The notes under the pieces are model-generated. The model saw only the letters and a list, made by a program, of their open reading frames with translations. It had not been told where the DNA came from and made no database searches. From CALJFL01 sp963669435 (GTDB taxonomy: Bacteria; Pseudomonadota; Gammaproteobacteria; Pseudomonadales; Halieaceae): DNA of 64,000 bases. The stretch is from positions 4,464,001 to 4,528,000 of the forward strand of contig OY770025.1 in assembly GCA_963669435.1 (NCBI GenBank), read 5' to 3'. Positions 1-8,360 of this stretch are shown one piece after another. The number at the start of each line of letters is the position of its first letter. Positions within the stretch are counted from its first letter, which is position 1. Made by a program: the position numbers and the translations under genes.

Positions 1-431
1 ATGCCTATGGCTCCGTTTATCCCGGTCCCATGGGTTCGGTACTCACGCCACTGCTAACATCACTCGAGCAAAGTCACATGCTGCCAAATGCCTGTACCAG
101 TTGTGGTCGCTGTGCAGAAATCTGTCCCGCGAACATTCCTTTGCCCGACCTGTTGCGGGACTTGCGCAGAGACGAACACGAAAAACAGCTGTCTGCTACC
201 CGTTGGCGCTTGGGTATAGGGCTACACGGTCACCTTGCCCGGTCGCCACAGCTGTACCATTGGCTGACAGGCGTGGCCATCAAGCTGCTGCACAAACTGG
301 GCAGAAAAAAGGGATTCTTCCGGCGCTTGCCGCTGGCAAGTGGCTGGACCCAGGCGCGCGATTTCCCGACACCCCAGGCCACAACCTTTATGCGGCAATT
401 CAAGGACCAGAATAAGCAGGACCATGACTGA
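1..431 (+). CDS. lutB: LutB-type lactate utilization iron-sulfur protein, 5' partial
   Basis: This is the C-terminal part of an LldF/LutB iron-sulfur protein; the reading frame is open to the left edge (codons from base 3), so the start lies outside the window. LutB works with LutA and LutC to oxidise L-lactate to pyruvate at the cytoplasmic face of the membrane. Visible are the conserved AYGSVYPGPMGSVLTPLL stretch and the ferredoxin motif CTSCGRCAEICP, which binds a [4Fe-4S] cluster. A basic, poorly conserved tail follows, as is usual for the family. The stop overlaps the next gene by 8 bp, which supports translational coupling and the lutABC order. Identification is confident; the N-terminal LUD domain cannot be seen. 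Confidence 0.9.
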   Translation, partial: AYGSVYPGPMGSVLTPLLTSLEQSHMLPNACTSCGRCAEICPANIPLPDLLRDLRRDEHEKQLSATRWRLGIGLHGHLARSPQLYHWLTGVAIKLLHKLGRKKGFFRRLPLASGWTQARDFPTPQATTFMRQFKDQNKQDHD

Positions 432-1131
432 TTCAGCGCGCTCAGATATTTACGCCCGGGTGCGCCGGGCCAGTCACCGCCAATCCGCGGAGTCTATCGC
501 GCGTGAACACGCCCTGCTCGGCAGTGGCCCCAGTGCGGCATTACCCCATGCTGATCCCGTCATCGCATTGATGTGTAACGTGTTGAGAAATTCCGGCACC
601 CTCGCCGTCGCGACCGACCGCACCGCCCTGGTGAAGGAGATCGGGCGGTACCTGGTGGAACAAAACTGCAGTCGCAAATTATTGGTCAGCAATGACAGGC
701 GGCTGGCAGCCCTACCCTGGCGCGATGGGGGCTTGCTACCCAGGTTCGGCCAGGCGCAGGACGGTGAACAGGCGGCCCTGTCCTTTGCGCAACTCGGCAT
801 CGCCGAAACCGGCAGCCTGGTGACTGTCACGGGCAAGGCCACGCCCTCCGCGAACATCCTGTTACCGGAAAATGCCATCATGCTGGTCGATGCCGCAACC
901 GTGGTGCCCACCCTGCACGAAGCACTGACCGCACTGGATCATACCCATGACGATACTCAACAGCCGCGTGGCATCAACATTATCTCAGGGCCTTCGCGCA
1001 CGGCTGATATCGCCATGAAACTGGTAACCGGGGTACACGGGCCACGCTTGTGGCACGTCATCGTGTGCGGGGTTGAGGATGAAACCTGCTTGCTGCAGGC
1101 TCGGGAACTAGCCGATCAGCAGGTCAACTGA
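424..1131 (+). CDS. lutC: LutC/YkgG-type lactate utilization protein (LUD domain)
   Basis: A 235-residue single LUD-domain protein, the expected size for LutC. It is the third component of the LutABC lactate oxidation system. Typical signatures are the central AALSFAQLGIAETGSLV stretch and the C-terminal ISGPSRTADI motif. The ATG at 424 starts inside the last codons of lutB (8-bp overlap). The frame stays open upstream to 340, but the overlap start gives the family-typical N-terminus and is preferred. Role is by family knowledge and operon context. The promoter of the operon lies outside the window. Confidence 0.9.
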   Translation: MTDSARSDIYARVRRASHRQSAESIAREHALLGSGPSAALPHADPVIALMCNVLRNSGTLAVATDRTALVKEIGRYLVEQNCSRKLLVSNDRRLAALPWRDGGLLPRFGQAQDGEQAALSFAQLGIAETGSLVTVTGKATPSANILLPENAIMLVDAATVVPTLHEALTALDHTHDDTQQPRGINIISGPSRTADIAMKLVTGVHGPRLWHVIVCGVEDETCLLQARELADQQVN

Positions 1132-1140
1132 AGGGGATAT

Positions 1141-1159
1141 GCCGGGGGCAGGCCCCGGC
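1141..1159. terminator. GC-rich hairpin between convergent genes
   Basis: A 7-bp perfect stem, GCCGGGG/CCCCGGC, with a 5-base loop sits 10 bp after lutC and just before the end of the convergent SYLF gene. Its position fits a bidirectional terminator, but there is no clear T-run on either side, so it is only a candidate. Confidence 0.4.
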
Positions 1160-1167
1160 GAGACAGA

Positions 1168-1740
1168 TTACTTGGCAGTGTAACTGAATTTTTGACCACC
1201 GAGCGCCGCTTCATACATCAGCCCGCCCTTGGCAATAGTGAAAATAGCCATACCCTTGCGGTAACCGCCGTGGACAGTGCTGGCGTCATTTTGTCCGCCG
1301 CTGATGCCAGCCGACGTGCCGCCACCGGTGCTCGCCTCGGCTGAAACCCCAGCGGTAATAGCCACGGCAGTGGCCTGTGCACTGAACTCGAAATTGCCGG
1401 AAGTGAATTCTTTCAGCGCACGCGCGTCTTCAAAGAAAATCATCTGGCTATATGCCTGGCCACCGAGCTGGAAACCCACGGTCACCTGGGTCATGGATGA
1501 ATCACCGACGTGCGCGCCCTGTGCGAACACTCTGCCCTTGCCGTGAGCCCCACCAATACCAATACCGCCTTTACCGATCGTCGGAAATACCGCGTAGCCG
1601 TAGGCACTTTGAAAGAACGACGAGGTTTCACCTGCATTCTGGAAGGCCGTTACCGTATCGCTGTAACTGTCTGCCTGGCTGAATGGTGAGGCCAGTACCA
1701 GTGCGCAGAATGCGAGTATCGATCGAAAAGTTGTGTTCAT
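1168..1740 (-). CDS. Exported SYLF/Ysc84-domain lipid-binding protein
   Basis: A 190-residue protein with a Sec signal peptide (about residues 1-23, ending SQA), followed by a complete SYLF (Ysc84) domain. Features seen are YGYAVFPTIGKGGIGIGGA, the glycine-rich GVSAEASTGGG segment, and a C-terminal KGGLMYEAALGGQKFSY block that is diagnostic of the family. Eukaryotic SYLF domains bind phosphoinositides and actin. Bacterial members are small periplasmic proteins of poorly defined role, often called lipid-binding. It stands alone, convergent with lutC, with about 200 bp of non-coding DNA upstream. Family assignment is good; physiological function is unknown. Confidence 0.85.
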   Translation of the reverse strand: MNTTFRSILAFCALVLASPFSQADSYSDTVTAFQNAGETSSFFQSAYGYAVFPTIGKGGIGIGGAHGKGRVFAQGAHVGDSSMTQVTVGFQLGGQAYSQMIFFEDARALKEFTSGNFEFSAQATAVAITAGVSAEASTGGGTSAGISGGQNDASTVHGGYRKGMAIFTIAKGGLMYEAALGGQKFSYTAK

Positions 1741-1937
1741 GGTTCTCAGTCCTATATGGATGAATCTTGCGTATTTGATGATTAATTTATATCCAGCTGA
1801 TGGCTGATTTATACATAGGCCACGGGCAAGCGGCTTGCCACATAGTACTGCAAGTGATGGCGCTTTGGCAGCGCTGGCCGGGAATATTTAGCTTCCTGTG
1901 AGTAATACGGGAGTGCCCGGGCGGGCCTTCCACTGGC

Positions 1938-4580
1938 TCAACCGGTATTGCGCATACCAGCCGCTATCCCGGCAATGGTCACCATGATCGCGCGCTCGAT
2001 GTGCGGTTCGGCGGACTCGCGCTGCCGTCGCAACAGTTCTGCCTGCAGGTAGTTCAGCGGGTCGGTATAGATATTACGTAACTGCAGGGATTCTCGCGTC
2101 CACGGCAGCTGCTCAAGTAAACCCGCTGCGCCGAGGATGGTGAGCACGGTTGCCGTATCATCGCGCAGCTGTCGACGCAGCCCCTCCCCTATTTCCTGCC
2201 ATTCTTCAGGCACCAGGCAGGCATCATAGTACCGGGAGATCTCGGCGTCCGCCTTGGCGAACACCATTTCCAGCATCGAGATGCGCGCCGCGAAGAACGG
2301 CCAGGTCTCGACCATCTCGTGTAGCGTGTCACCCTGTCCGCGATCGAGGGCCGCCTGCAACGCGTTACCGGCACCCAACCAGGCGGGCAGCATCAGGCGG
2401 TTCTGGGACCAGGCAAAAATCCACGGGATTGCACGCAGACTCTCAATACCACCACCACCGGCGCGGCGAGCGGGTCTCGACCCAAGGGGTAGCTTGGCCA
2501 GTTCCTGCTCGGGCGTGGCGTGCCGAAAATACGGTACAAAATCGGGGTGTTCACGCACCACCTCACGGTAAGCCATGCAGGACTCGGCCGCGAGTATCTC
2601 CATGAGTTGACGCCACTCCGGTTTGGGTGCGGGCGGGGTCAGCAGATTGGCGCGGCAGATGGCCGTGGTGTACAAGGCCAGCGTTTTTACCGCCAGTGAG
2701 GTCCAGCCGAGCTTGGTGCGGATCATCTCGCCCTGCTCGGTGACTCTCAGGCCATTCTTCAACGTACCTGGAGGCTGTGACAACAACGCATCATGGGCGG
2801 GCACGCCGCCGCGGCCGATTGAACCGCCGCGGCCATGAAAAAGCGTCAAAGCCACGTTGTGGCTGGAGCAGACTTCCAGCAGTTCTTCCTGCGCCCGGTA
2901 TTGAGCCCAGCCCGCCGCCAGGCCACCTGCATCCTTGGCGGAATCGGAGTAACCGATCATTACCATCATCTCGCCACCAAGGCGTTCCCGGTAATCCTCG
3001 TCGGCCAATAATGTCGCTGTAACTTCTCGGGCGCGCGACAGGTCATCCAGCGTCTCAAACAGCGGAGCCACCGGCAGATTATCCCGCCCGGCTACCTCAC
3101 GCAGTAGTAATTGCACCGCCAGAACATCCGAAGCTTGCCTGGCCATGGAAATAACATAGGCGCCGAACGCGGTATCGGAGTGACGCCCCACCACCGCACA
3201 GGTATCGAGCACCTCCTGCACATCATCGCCGGGCTCCCACTGAGAAGGTATCAGGGGACGACGTCCAGCCAGTTCTCGACGCAGGAATTCGTAGCGGGTA
3301 TTTTCGTCCCATTCCTGGTAGTCGCCGAGACCCAGGTAGCGCGTTAACTCGGAAAAGACTTCCGTGTGACGGGCACTGTCCTGGCGCAGGTCATGGCGAA
3401 CAAGGTGTACACCGAAACAGCGCACCTTGCGCATCAAGTCGAGCAGACCCGCCTCCGCTATCACCGCCATCCCACACTCGCGCAGGGAGTGGTAGCAGGT
3501 TTCCAGGGGCCGCCAGAGTTGCTCTATATGCTCGATAACGCCGTCGACTTCCGGCGTGTGACCGTCCAGTTCCGCTTCGATAGCGGCCAGGGTATTGCGC
3601 AATTGACCGCGCAAGCCGCGCAGTACTTCACGGTAAGGCTCATGGGCACCTTCGCCAGCCAGGGCGCGCATGGCGTCATTACAGCGAGTCATCGACAGCT
3701 CTTCCACGAGGGCGCTGACATCGTGCAGGTACAGTTCAGCTGCCTGCCAGCGGCTGAGTAAAAGCACTTCCTCAGTCACCTTCGCGGTGACATTGGGGTT
3801 GCCGTCGCGATCGCCACCCATCCAGGACACGAAATGCACCGGCGCGGCGTCCAATGGCAAGCGTTCTCCGGTGTGCTCCAGCAGGGCCTTGTCCAGGCGG
3901 CGCAGAAATTCGGGAACGGCCCGCCACAGCGAGTCCTCAACCACCGCATAACCCCACTTGGCTTCATCCACCGGCGTTGGACGGTGCAAGCGAAAATCAT
4001 CGCCGTACCAGATCTGGGTAACCAACTCCCGCAATCGGGCATAAAGTTGGTCGCGCTCCCGCGGCGTCAAGCCAGTTAACTCCAGGCGACTCAGGCAGGC
4101 CCCGATCTCACTGTGCTTGTGGATGAGGGTCCGCCGCATGATCTCGGTCGGATGCGCGGTAAGCACCAACTCAATCTTAAGGTCGCGGATGGTGGCCGCC
4201 AGATCCGCTCCAGCGACGCCCTCGGCGAGCAGGTCGTCAAACGCAGCGGCCAGGGCGCGCGACGCGGAAAATACCGGGTCCATCTCGCGGGACACGGTGT
4301 TTTGCTGATCGGCAATGTTAGCGAGGTTCAGGAACTGGCTGAACGCACGGGCAACCGGAACCAGTTGCTCATTGTTCAGGTTTTGCAATAACGACAGCAG
4401 CGCTTCCCTGTCCGCGTTATCGCCCTCCCGAGCCGACCGGGAGAGCGTACGAATCTCCTCTATCAGCTCAAGGAAGTCGTCGCCCTGGGCCGCCGCCATG
4501 GTCTCGCCCAGCAGTTCGCCCAGGGCGCTGACGTTGCGACGCAGCGACGAGTAGTCCAATCCATCGGAGTTTTCATTCAT
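1938..4580 (-). CDS. ppc: Phosphoenolpyruvate carboxylase
   Basis: An 880-residue full-length bacterial PEPC (E. coli: 883). It carboxylates PEP with bicarbonate to oxaloacetate, the anaplerotic entry to the TCA cycle. Diagnostic motifs are all present: LTAHPTEIMRRT (catalytic His), SWMGGDRDGNPNVT, the GYSDSAKDAGG active-site loop, the FHGRGGSIGRGG glycine loop, and the C-terminal TIAGIAAGMRNTG ending required for activity and effector binding. The ATG at 4580 lies 18 bp after the end of gap, so it is probably the last gene of the eda-gap-gap-ppc operon. That would place an anaplerotic enzyme under the same HexR-type control as Entner-Doudoroff genes (inference from spacing). Confidence 0.97.
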   Translation of the reverse strand: MNENSDGLDYSSLRRNVSALGELLGETMAAAQGDDFLELIEEIRTLSRSAREGDNADREALLSLLQNLNNEQLVPVARAFSQFLNLANIADQQNTVSREMDPVFSASRALAAAFDDLLAEGVAGADLAATIRDLKIELVLTAHPTEIMRRTLIHKHSEIGACLSRLELTGLTPRERDQLYARLRELVTQIWYGDDFRLHRPTPVDEAKWGYAVVEDSLWRAVPEFLRRLDKALLEHTGERLPLDAAPVHFVSWMGGDRDGNPNVTAKVTEEVLLLSRWQAAELYLHDVSALVEELSMTRCNDAMRALAGEGAHEPYREVLRGLRGQLRNTLAAIEAELDGHTPEVDGVIEHIEQLWRPLETCYHSLRECGMAVIAEAGLLDLMRKVRCFGVHLVRHDLRQDSARHTEVFSELTRYLGLGDYQEWDENTRYEFLRRELAGRRPLIPSQWEPGDDVQEVLDTCAVVGRHSDTAFGAYVISMARQASDVLAVQLLLREVAGRDNLPVAPLFETLDDLSRAREVTATLLADEDYRERLGGEMMVMIGYSDSAKDAGGLAAGWAQYRAQEELLEVCSSHNVALTLFHGRGGSIGRGGVPAHDALLSQPPGTLKNGLRVTEQGEMIRTKLGWTSLAVKTLALYTTAICRANLLTPPAPKPEWRQLMEILAAESCMAYREVVREHPDFVPYFRHATPEQELAKLPLGSRPARRAGGGGIESLRAIPWIFAWSQNRLMLPAWLGAGNALQAALDRGQGDTLHEMVETWPFFAARISMLEMVFAKADAEISRYYDACLVPEEWQEIGEGLRRQLRDDTATVLTILGAAGLLEQLPWTRESLQLRNIYTDPLNYLQAELLRRQRESAEPHIERAIMVTIAGIAAGMRNTG

Positions 4581-4598
4581 TGGTATCTTCGCCTAACC

Positions 4599-5597
4599 TC
4601 ACCAGTTGCCAAGGCGACCCAGTAAATCACACACCCGGCTGGAATATCCCCACTCATTGTCATACCAGTTCAGGACCCGCAGGTAGCGGTCGCCAGTGAC
4701 GGCACTAAAACTCGAGTCATAAATGGAAGAGTGCGAGTTGCCAATAATATCGGAAGATACTACCGGGCGTTCGATGAACTCCAAAATGCCCTGCAGTCGC
4801 TCCGAGGAAGCAGCGGCCTGCACCGCCCCATTGATATCATTCACCGACACAGCTTTGTCCAGCTTGGCGAACAGGTCCACAACCGAGCCATCGGGCACCG
4901 GTACGCGTGCGGCGATACCGTGCAAACGGCCCTGCAGTTCCGGCAATACCTCACCCACCGCCTTGGCGGCCCCTGTAGAGGTCGGAATAATATTTTCAGC
5001 AGCGGCCCGGCTGCGCCGCCAGTCGGAATGCGGCACGTCCGCCAGGCGTTGGTCGTTGGTATACGCGTGCACGGTATTGATTACGCCTTCGACAATTCCA
5101 AACTCTTCATGGAGTACGCGCGCCATGGGTGCCAGGCAGTTGGTGGTGCAACTGGCATTGGAAATAATCTGGTGCTCTGGGTTTAGCCCGTCCTCATTGA
5201 CGCCCAGCACCACCGTGTAGTCGACCGGATCCGCGGCCGGAACTGTCAGGACCACGCGCTTGGCGCCCGCAGCCAGGTGCTGCTGCAGCTGTTCACGCTT
5301 GCGGAACACGCCCGTCGACTCAACCACAGCATCCACTTCCATTTCTGCCCAGGGCAGATCACCGGGATTGCGCTCAGAGAGCAGCTTGACCTTCCCCTTG
5401 GGGGTCACGAAGTGCCCATCTTCCAGGGTCAGGCTTTTGGAAAACGGCCCCATGACGGTGTCATAGTTCAACAGGTAACGCAGCGCGTCCGGGTCGAACA
5501 GGTCGTTGATAGCGACCACGTCGACGCCCTGCACGTCTTCCAGGATGCGAAATACCGAGCGGCCGATACGACCGAAACCATTAATTGCGACTCTCAT
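4599..5597 (-). CDS. gap: Type I glyceraldehyde-3-phosphate dehydrogenase
   Basis: A 332-residue phosphorylating GAPDH that converts glyceraldehyde-3-phosphate, NAD+ and phosphate to 1,3-bisphosphoglycerate. The Rossmann motif INGFGRIGR is at residues 5-13. The catalytic segment SNASCTTNC has Cys150, and the general base is His177 in TVHAYTNDQ. The anion-site Arg in RVPVPDGS and the C-terminal WYDNEWGYS are intact, so the enzyme should be active. The start codon overlaps the stop of the upstream paralogue by one base (TAATG), which suggests translational coupling. It acts in lower glycolysis after the KDPG aldolase encoded two genes upstream. Confidence 0.96.
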   Translation of the reverse strand: MRVAINGFGRIGRSVFRILEDVQGVDVVAINDLFDPDALRYLLNYDTVMGPFSKSLTLEDGHFVTPKGKVKLLSERNPGDLPWAEMEVDAVVESTGVFRKREQLQQHLAAGAKRVVLTVPAADPVDYTVVLGVNEDGLNPEHQIISNASCTTNCLAPMARVLHEEFGIVEGVINTVHAYTNDQRLADVPHSDWRRSRAAAENIIPTSTGAAKAVGEVLPELQGRLHGIAARVPVPDGSVVDLFAKLDKAVSVNDINGAVQAAASSERLQGILEFIERPVVSSDIIGNSHSSIYDSSFSAVTGDRYLRVLNWYDNEWGYSSRVCDLLGRLGNW

Positions 5598-6622
5598 TAC
5601 GCTGCCTCCTGCTGCTGATCAATGTCGGCGTACAGGCGCACCACGTCCAACAGGCGCGCGGCATGCCCCAGATTTTCGTACCAGGACAGGGCCTTGATGG
5701 TATTCGCGCCGGCTTTTACCGTGCCCTTGGTGTCAAACAGCAAAGAATTGGCGTTGCCGATCACATCCGAGGAAACGATCGGATCCTCAACCACATCGAC
5801 AATGCCGGGGAAATCATCCTTGGCAGCGCGCATGGCCTCGTTAATATCTTCCGCCTGAACATCCGGGTCAGAAATCACCAGGTTAGTATCCAGCAGGCAA
5901 CCCTCGTGAATGGGCACATTCAGTGCCGAGGTCAGTATCTTGCCGTCAAACTGGGGAAGTACCTGCCCGAGCCAGAGGGACGCCTCGTGGGTATTGGGGA
6001 TAATGTTCTCGGCCGCCGACCGGCTGCGCCGAAAGTCGCTGCCCGCGTAATCCTGCAACACCTGGTCGGAGGTGTAAGCATGCACCGTGGTCATACTGCC
6101 GCACTCAATCTCGAAACGCTGGCCGAGAATATGCAACAACAAACACAGTGCAGTGGTGGTCGCCGACCCAGCCGAAATCATGCGGTCACTGGCGCTGATG
6201 CTTTCCTGGTTGATGCCGGGAATCACGATCCGGTCGATATGATCAACCGGCAGTCCCCGCAACAGGACCCGGGGCGCACCATTAGCCAGGTGATCCTCCA
6301 TGGCCGCTTTTTCCCGGTACTTGCCGGTAGAATCGATCACCGCATCGAGACCGAAGATATCCCAGGGGACCTCGGCCGGGGTATCAATACCCATAAAGCG
6401 CGCGCGAAATCGCGGGTTCACCAGAAAATTGCCCTGTAGTTCGTGTCGTTCGGGCTCGTTCACTTCTGAACTCAGCAGGTAGTGAAGAATGTCGGGCTTG
6501 CCGATATCGGCAATTGCCACCACCTCTACATCGTCACTGCGCGATGCCAGCTCGTAAATCTGTCGGCCGGTTTGGCCAAATCCCATAATGCCAATTCGTA
6601 TCGGTTTGTCGCTCGCCATCAC
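5597..6622 (-). CDS. GAPDH paralogue lacking the catalytic cysteine (probable pseudoenzyme)
   Basis: A 341-residue full-length GAPDH-fold protein lying between eda and gap. It keeps the Rossmann motif MGFGQTGRQ, the His of TVHAYTSDQ (His181), RRSRSAAENIIP and VSSDVIGNANSLLFDT. However, the active-site block reads SAGSATTTA instead of SNASCTTNC, so the nucleophilic Cys is Ala154 (codon GCG at 6161-6163). The anion-site Arg is gone (ALNVPIHEG), and the C-terminal NEWGY that contacts the nicotinamide is replaced by ENLGH. Phosphorylating GAPDH activity is therefore very unlikely. The frame has no stops, so it is maintained rather than decaying. It could be a regulatory or heteromer-forming partner of the adjacent Gap, or an NAD-binding scaffold (inference). 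The start is GTG 6622 (overlapping the eda stop) or ATG 6619. Confidence 0.85.
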   Translation of the reverse strand: MMASDKPIRIGIMGFGQTGRQIYELASRSDDVEVVAIADIGKPDILHYLLSSEVNEPERHELQGNFLVNPRFRARFMGIDTPAEVPWDIFGLDAVIDSTGKYREKAAMEDHLANGAPRVLLRGLPVDHIDRIVIPGINQESISASDRMISAGSATTTALCLLLHILGQRFEIECGSMTTVHAYTSDQVLQDYAGSDFRRSRSAAENIIPNTHEASLWLGQVLPQFDGKILTSALNVPIHEGCLLDTNLVISDPDVQAEDINEAMRAAKDDFPGIVDVVEDPIVSSDVIGNANSLLFDTKGTVKAGANTIKALSWYENLGHAARLLDVVRLYADIDQQQEAA

Positions 6623-7254
6623 TATGCTCCGTTTTCGGACGCAGGCGTCATCGCCTCGCGCGCCAGTGTTTCAATCGTAGCCCAATCCTCCGCCGCCACC
6701 AGGTCAGACGCAACCATCCAGGAGCCACCGCAACAAATCACGTTGTCCAGTGCCAGGTAGTTGCGGTAGTTATCCGGGTTGAGGCCTCCGGTGGGACAGA
6801 ACTTCACGTCGGGGAAAGGCCCTGCCAGAGATTTCAGCAAGGCCATACCACCGGATGCTTCTGCAGGGAACAGCTTGAACGAGGAATATCCCAGGTCCAG
6901 CCCCTGCATTACCTCGGAGGCACTGGCGACACCCGGAACCAGGTCAACACCGCGGTCGCGGGCTGCCGACAACAGTGCTGGAGTCGACCCGGGACTTACG
7001 ATCAGCTTAGCGCCAGCGTCCAGCGCCTGATCCAGCTCACCGGGGTTAGTTACCGTTCCCGCTGCTGCCAGTACCTCAGGCACTTCCTGAGCGACAGCAC
7101 GGATGCTGTCCAGGGCGGAATTGGTGCGCAGGGTTATCTCTACCGCCTTCATGCCGCCGCGGGCCAGGGTTCTCACCAATGCCACCGTTGATGGCACGTC
7201 TACCGCCGTGATTACCGGCAAAACGCGGCAAGCGGCCAGGGTTTCATTTAGCAT
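6622..7254 (-). CDS. eda: KDPG/4-hydroxy-2-oxoglutarate aldolase
   Basis: A 210-residue class I aldolase of the KDPG/KHG family. It cleaves 2-keto-3-deoxy-6-phosphogluconate to pyruvate and glyceraldehyde-3-phosphate, the last Entner-Doudoroff step. Seen are the early AVEITLRT strand with its Glu, the AAAGTVTNPGEL segment, SPGSTPAL, the Schiff-base lysine in FKLFPAEASGG, and the C-terminal CPTGGLNPDN phosphate-binding turn. It is the first gene of the minus-strand operon, and its product feeds directly into the GAPDH encoded downstream. A HexR-type palindrome lies 16 bp in front of its start codon. Confidence 0.95.
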   Translation of the reverse strand: MLNETLAACRVLPVITAVDVPSTVALVRTLARGGMKAVEITLRTNSALDSIRAVAQEVPEVLAAAGTVTNPGELDQALDAGAKLIVSPGSTPALLSAARDRGVDLVPGVASASEVMQGLDLGYSSFKLFPAEASGGMALLKSLAGPFPDVKFCPTGGLNPDNYRNYLALDNVICCGGSWMVASDLVAAEDWATIETLAREAMTPASENGA

Positions 7255-7270
7255 GTTGCGAACACCAATA

Positions 7271-7285
7271 AGTAATTTTATTACA
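7271..7285 (-). promoter_or_regulatory. HexR-type operator upstream of eda
   Basis: On the minus strand the sequence is TGTAATAAAATTACT. It fits the imperfect palindrome TGTAAT-N3-ATTACA known for HexR in gammaproteobacteria (14 of 15 positions agree with the pattern). It lies just upstream of the eda start and faces the divergent hexR gene, which is the expected arrangement for repression of the Entner-Doudoroff operon that is relieved by KDPG. Confidence 0.75.
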
Positions 7286-7454
7286 TTTTTGAGACTTTAG
7301 CTCAGTCGTCCACAAGGTGCAAGGAAAACATCTCCAGCGGCCTTATTTTTCTCAAACACGTGAAAATGGCGTCATAAGTCAATGTTTTCCCATACAAAGC
7401 GTAAGGGGATCCGCTATCGGGAACGGGGTGGACAGCAAGGTAGCAGTAAAACGC

Positions 7455-7483
7455 TTGTACTATTTATGAAATTTAATTACATT
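7455..7483 (+). promoter_or_regulatory. Candidate hexR promoter with overlapping HexR-type operator
   Basis: A sigma70-like pair, TTGTAC (7455-7460) and TACATT (7478-7483), is separated by 17 bp. The interval overlaps a second HexR-like palindrome, TGAAATTTAATTACA, at 7467-7481. Its left half-site is weaker (TGAAAT) and its right half is perfect. The arrangement predicts negative autoregulation of hexR. The operator call is fairly good; the promoter hexamers are only a visual match. Confidence 0.6.
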
Positions 7484-7508
7484 ATCGTAAAAAAGAGGTA
7501 CAGCACCC

Positions 7509-8360
7509 ATGTCTGTCCTGAGCGAGCTACGCGATACCCAGGTGCGCCGCAGCAAATCGGCGCTAAAACTGATCGACTATATTCTTGCAGACCCGGCCGC
7601 CATCGTCTCCATGCCGATCGCGACCCTGGCCAATGCCGTCGGCGTCAGTGAACCCACCGTCAACCGTTTCTGTACAGGGCTTGGTTACAAGGGGTTTCCG
7701 GATTTCAAACTCAACCTGGCCGCCAGCCTGGGACGTGCAGAGCCGGGCATAGCCAGCGATATTGAACGCCAGGACTCCCCCGCCCAGGTAGCGAGTAAAG
7801 TCTTTGAGGCCAGCAGGGTCAGCTTGAGTAACGCCCAGAATCATCTGGACATCGCCACGCTGGAACAGGTGGTCAGTGCACTTGATAGCGCCAGGTCAAT
7901 TGTACTTTGCGGGCTGGGCGCCTCTGCATCGGTGGCGATGGATGCCCAGCACAAACTGCTGCGCTTCGACACGCCGGTTATCGCCCACACCGACATCATT
8001 AACCAACGTATGTTGACCACCAGCTTGCACGCAGACGACTGCTTACTGTGTATTTCCTACACCGGAAGAACCACCGCCCTGTGTGAAATGGCCGATCTGG
8101 CCGCACCCTCTGGCGCCACCATCGTGGGAATTACAGCGCCTGATTCACCGCTGGCCAGTCGCTGTAACCTGGTGCTGGGCGTGGATATCGGTGAGGATAC
8201 TGATATCTATACACCGATGTCCTCGCGTATCGCGCAACTGGCGATTATCGACGTGATCGCCACCAGCTGGGCGCTGCGCAAGGGGCCGGTGTTTAGCGGC
8301 CACCTACGGCGCGTGAAGGCCAACCTGTCTGCCACCCGGCAGCCAACTACACCCAGTTAA
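7509..8360 (+). CDS. hexR: HexR, RpiR-family transcriptional regulator of central carbon metabolism
   Basis: A 283-residue RpiR-family regulator. It has an N-terminal HTH_6 domain (about residues 1-77, with IATLANAVGVSEPTVNRFC and GYKGFPDFKL) and a C-terminal SIS sugar-phosphate-binding domain (about 120-260, with GLGASASVAMDAQHKLLR and ISYTGRT). HexR senses KDPG and controls Entner-Doudoroff, glycolytic and gluconeogenic genes in many gammaproteobacteria. Identity as HexR, rather than another RpiR member, is supported by the divergent eda-gap operon and by the two matching operators in the intergenic region. The 3' end overlaps the convergent acyl-CoA ligase gene by 14 bp. Confidence 0.92.
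   Translation: MSVLSELRDTQVRRSKSALKLIDYILADPAAIVSMPIATLANAVGVSEPTVNRFCTGLGYKGFPDFKLNLAASLGRAEPGIASDIERQDSPAQVASKVFEASRVSLSNAQNHLDIATLEQVVSALDSARSIVLCGLGASASVAMDAQHKLLRFDTPVIAHTDIINQRMLTTSLHADDCLLCISYTGRTTALCEMADLAAPSGATIVGITAPDSPLASRCNLVLGVDIGEDTDIYTPMSSRIAQLAIIDVIATSWALRKGPVFSGHLRRVKANLSATRQPTTPS

Noticed and set aside
5585..6439. Long open frame (284 codons) on the plus strand opposite the GAPDH paralogue
   Set aside because: It is antisense to a clearly recognisable gene, its translation has no domain pattern, and long antisense frames are common in GC-rich coding DNA.
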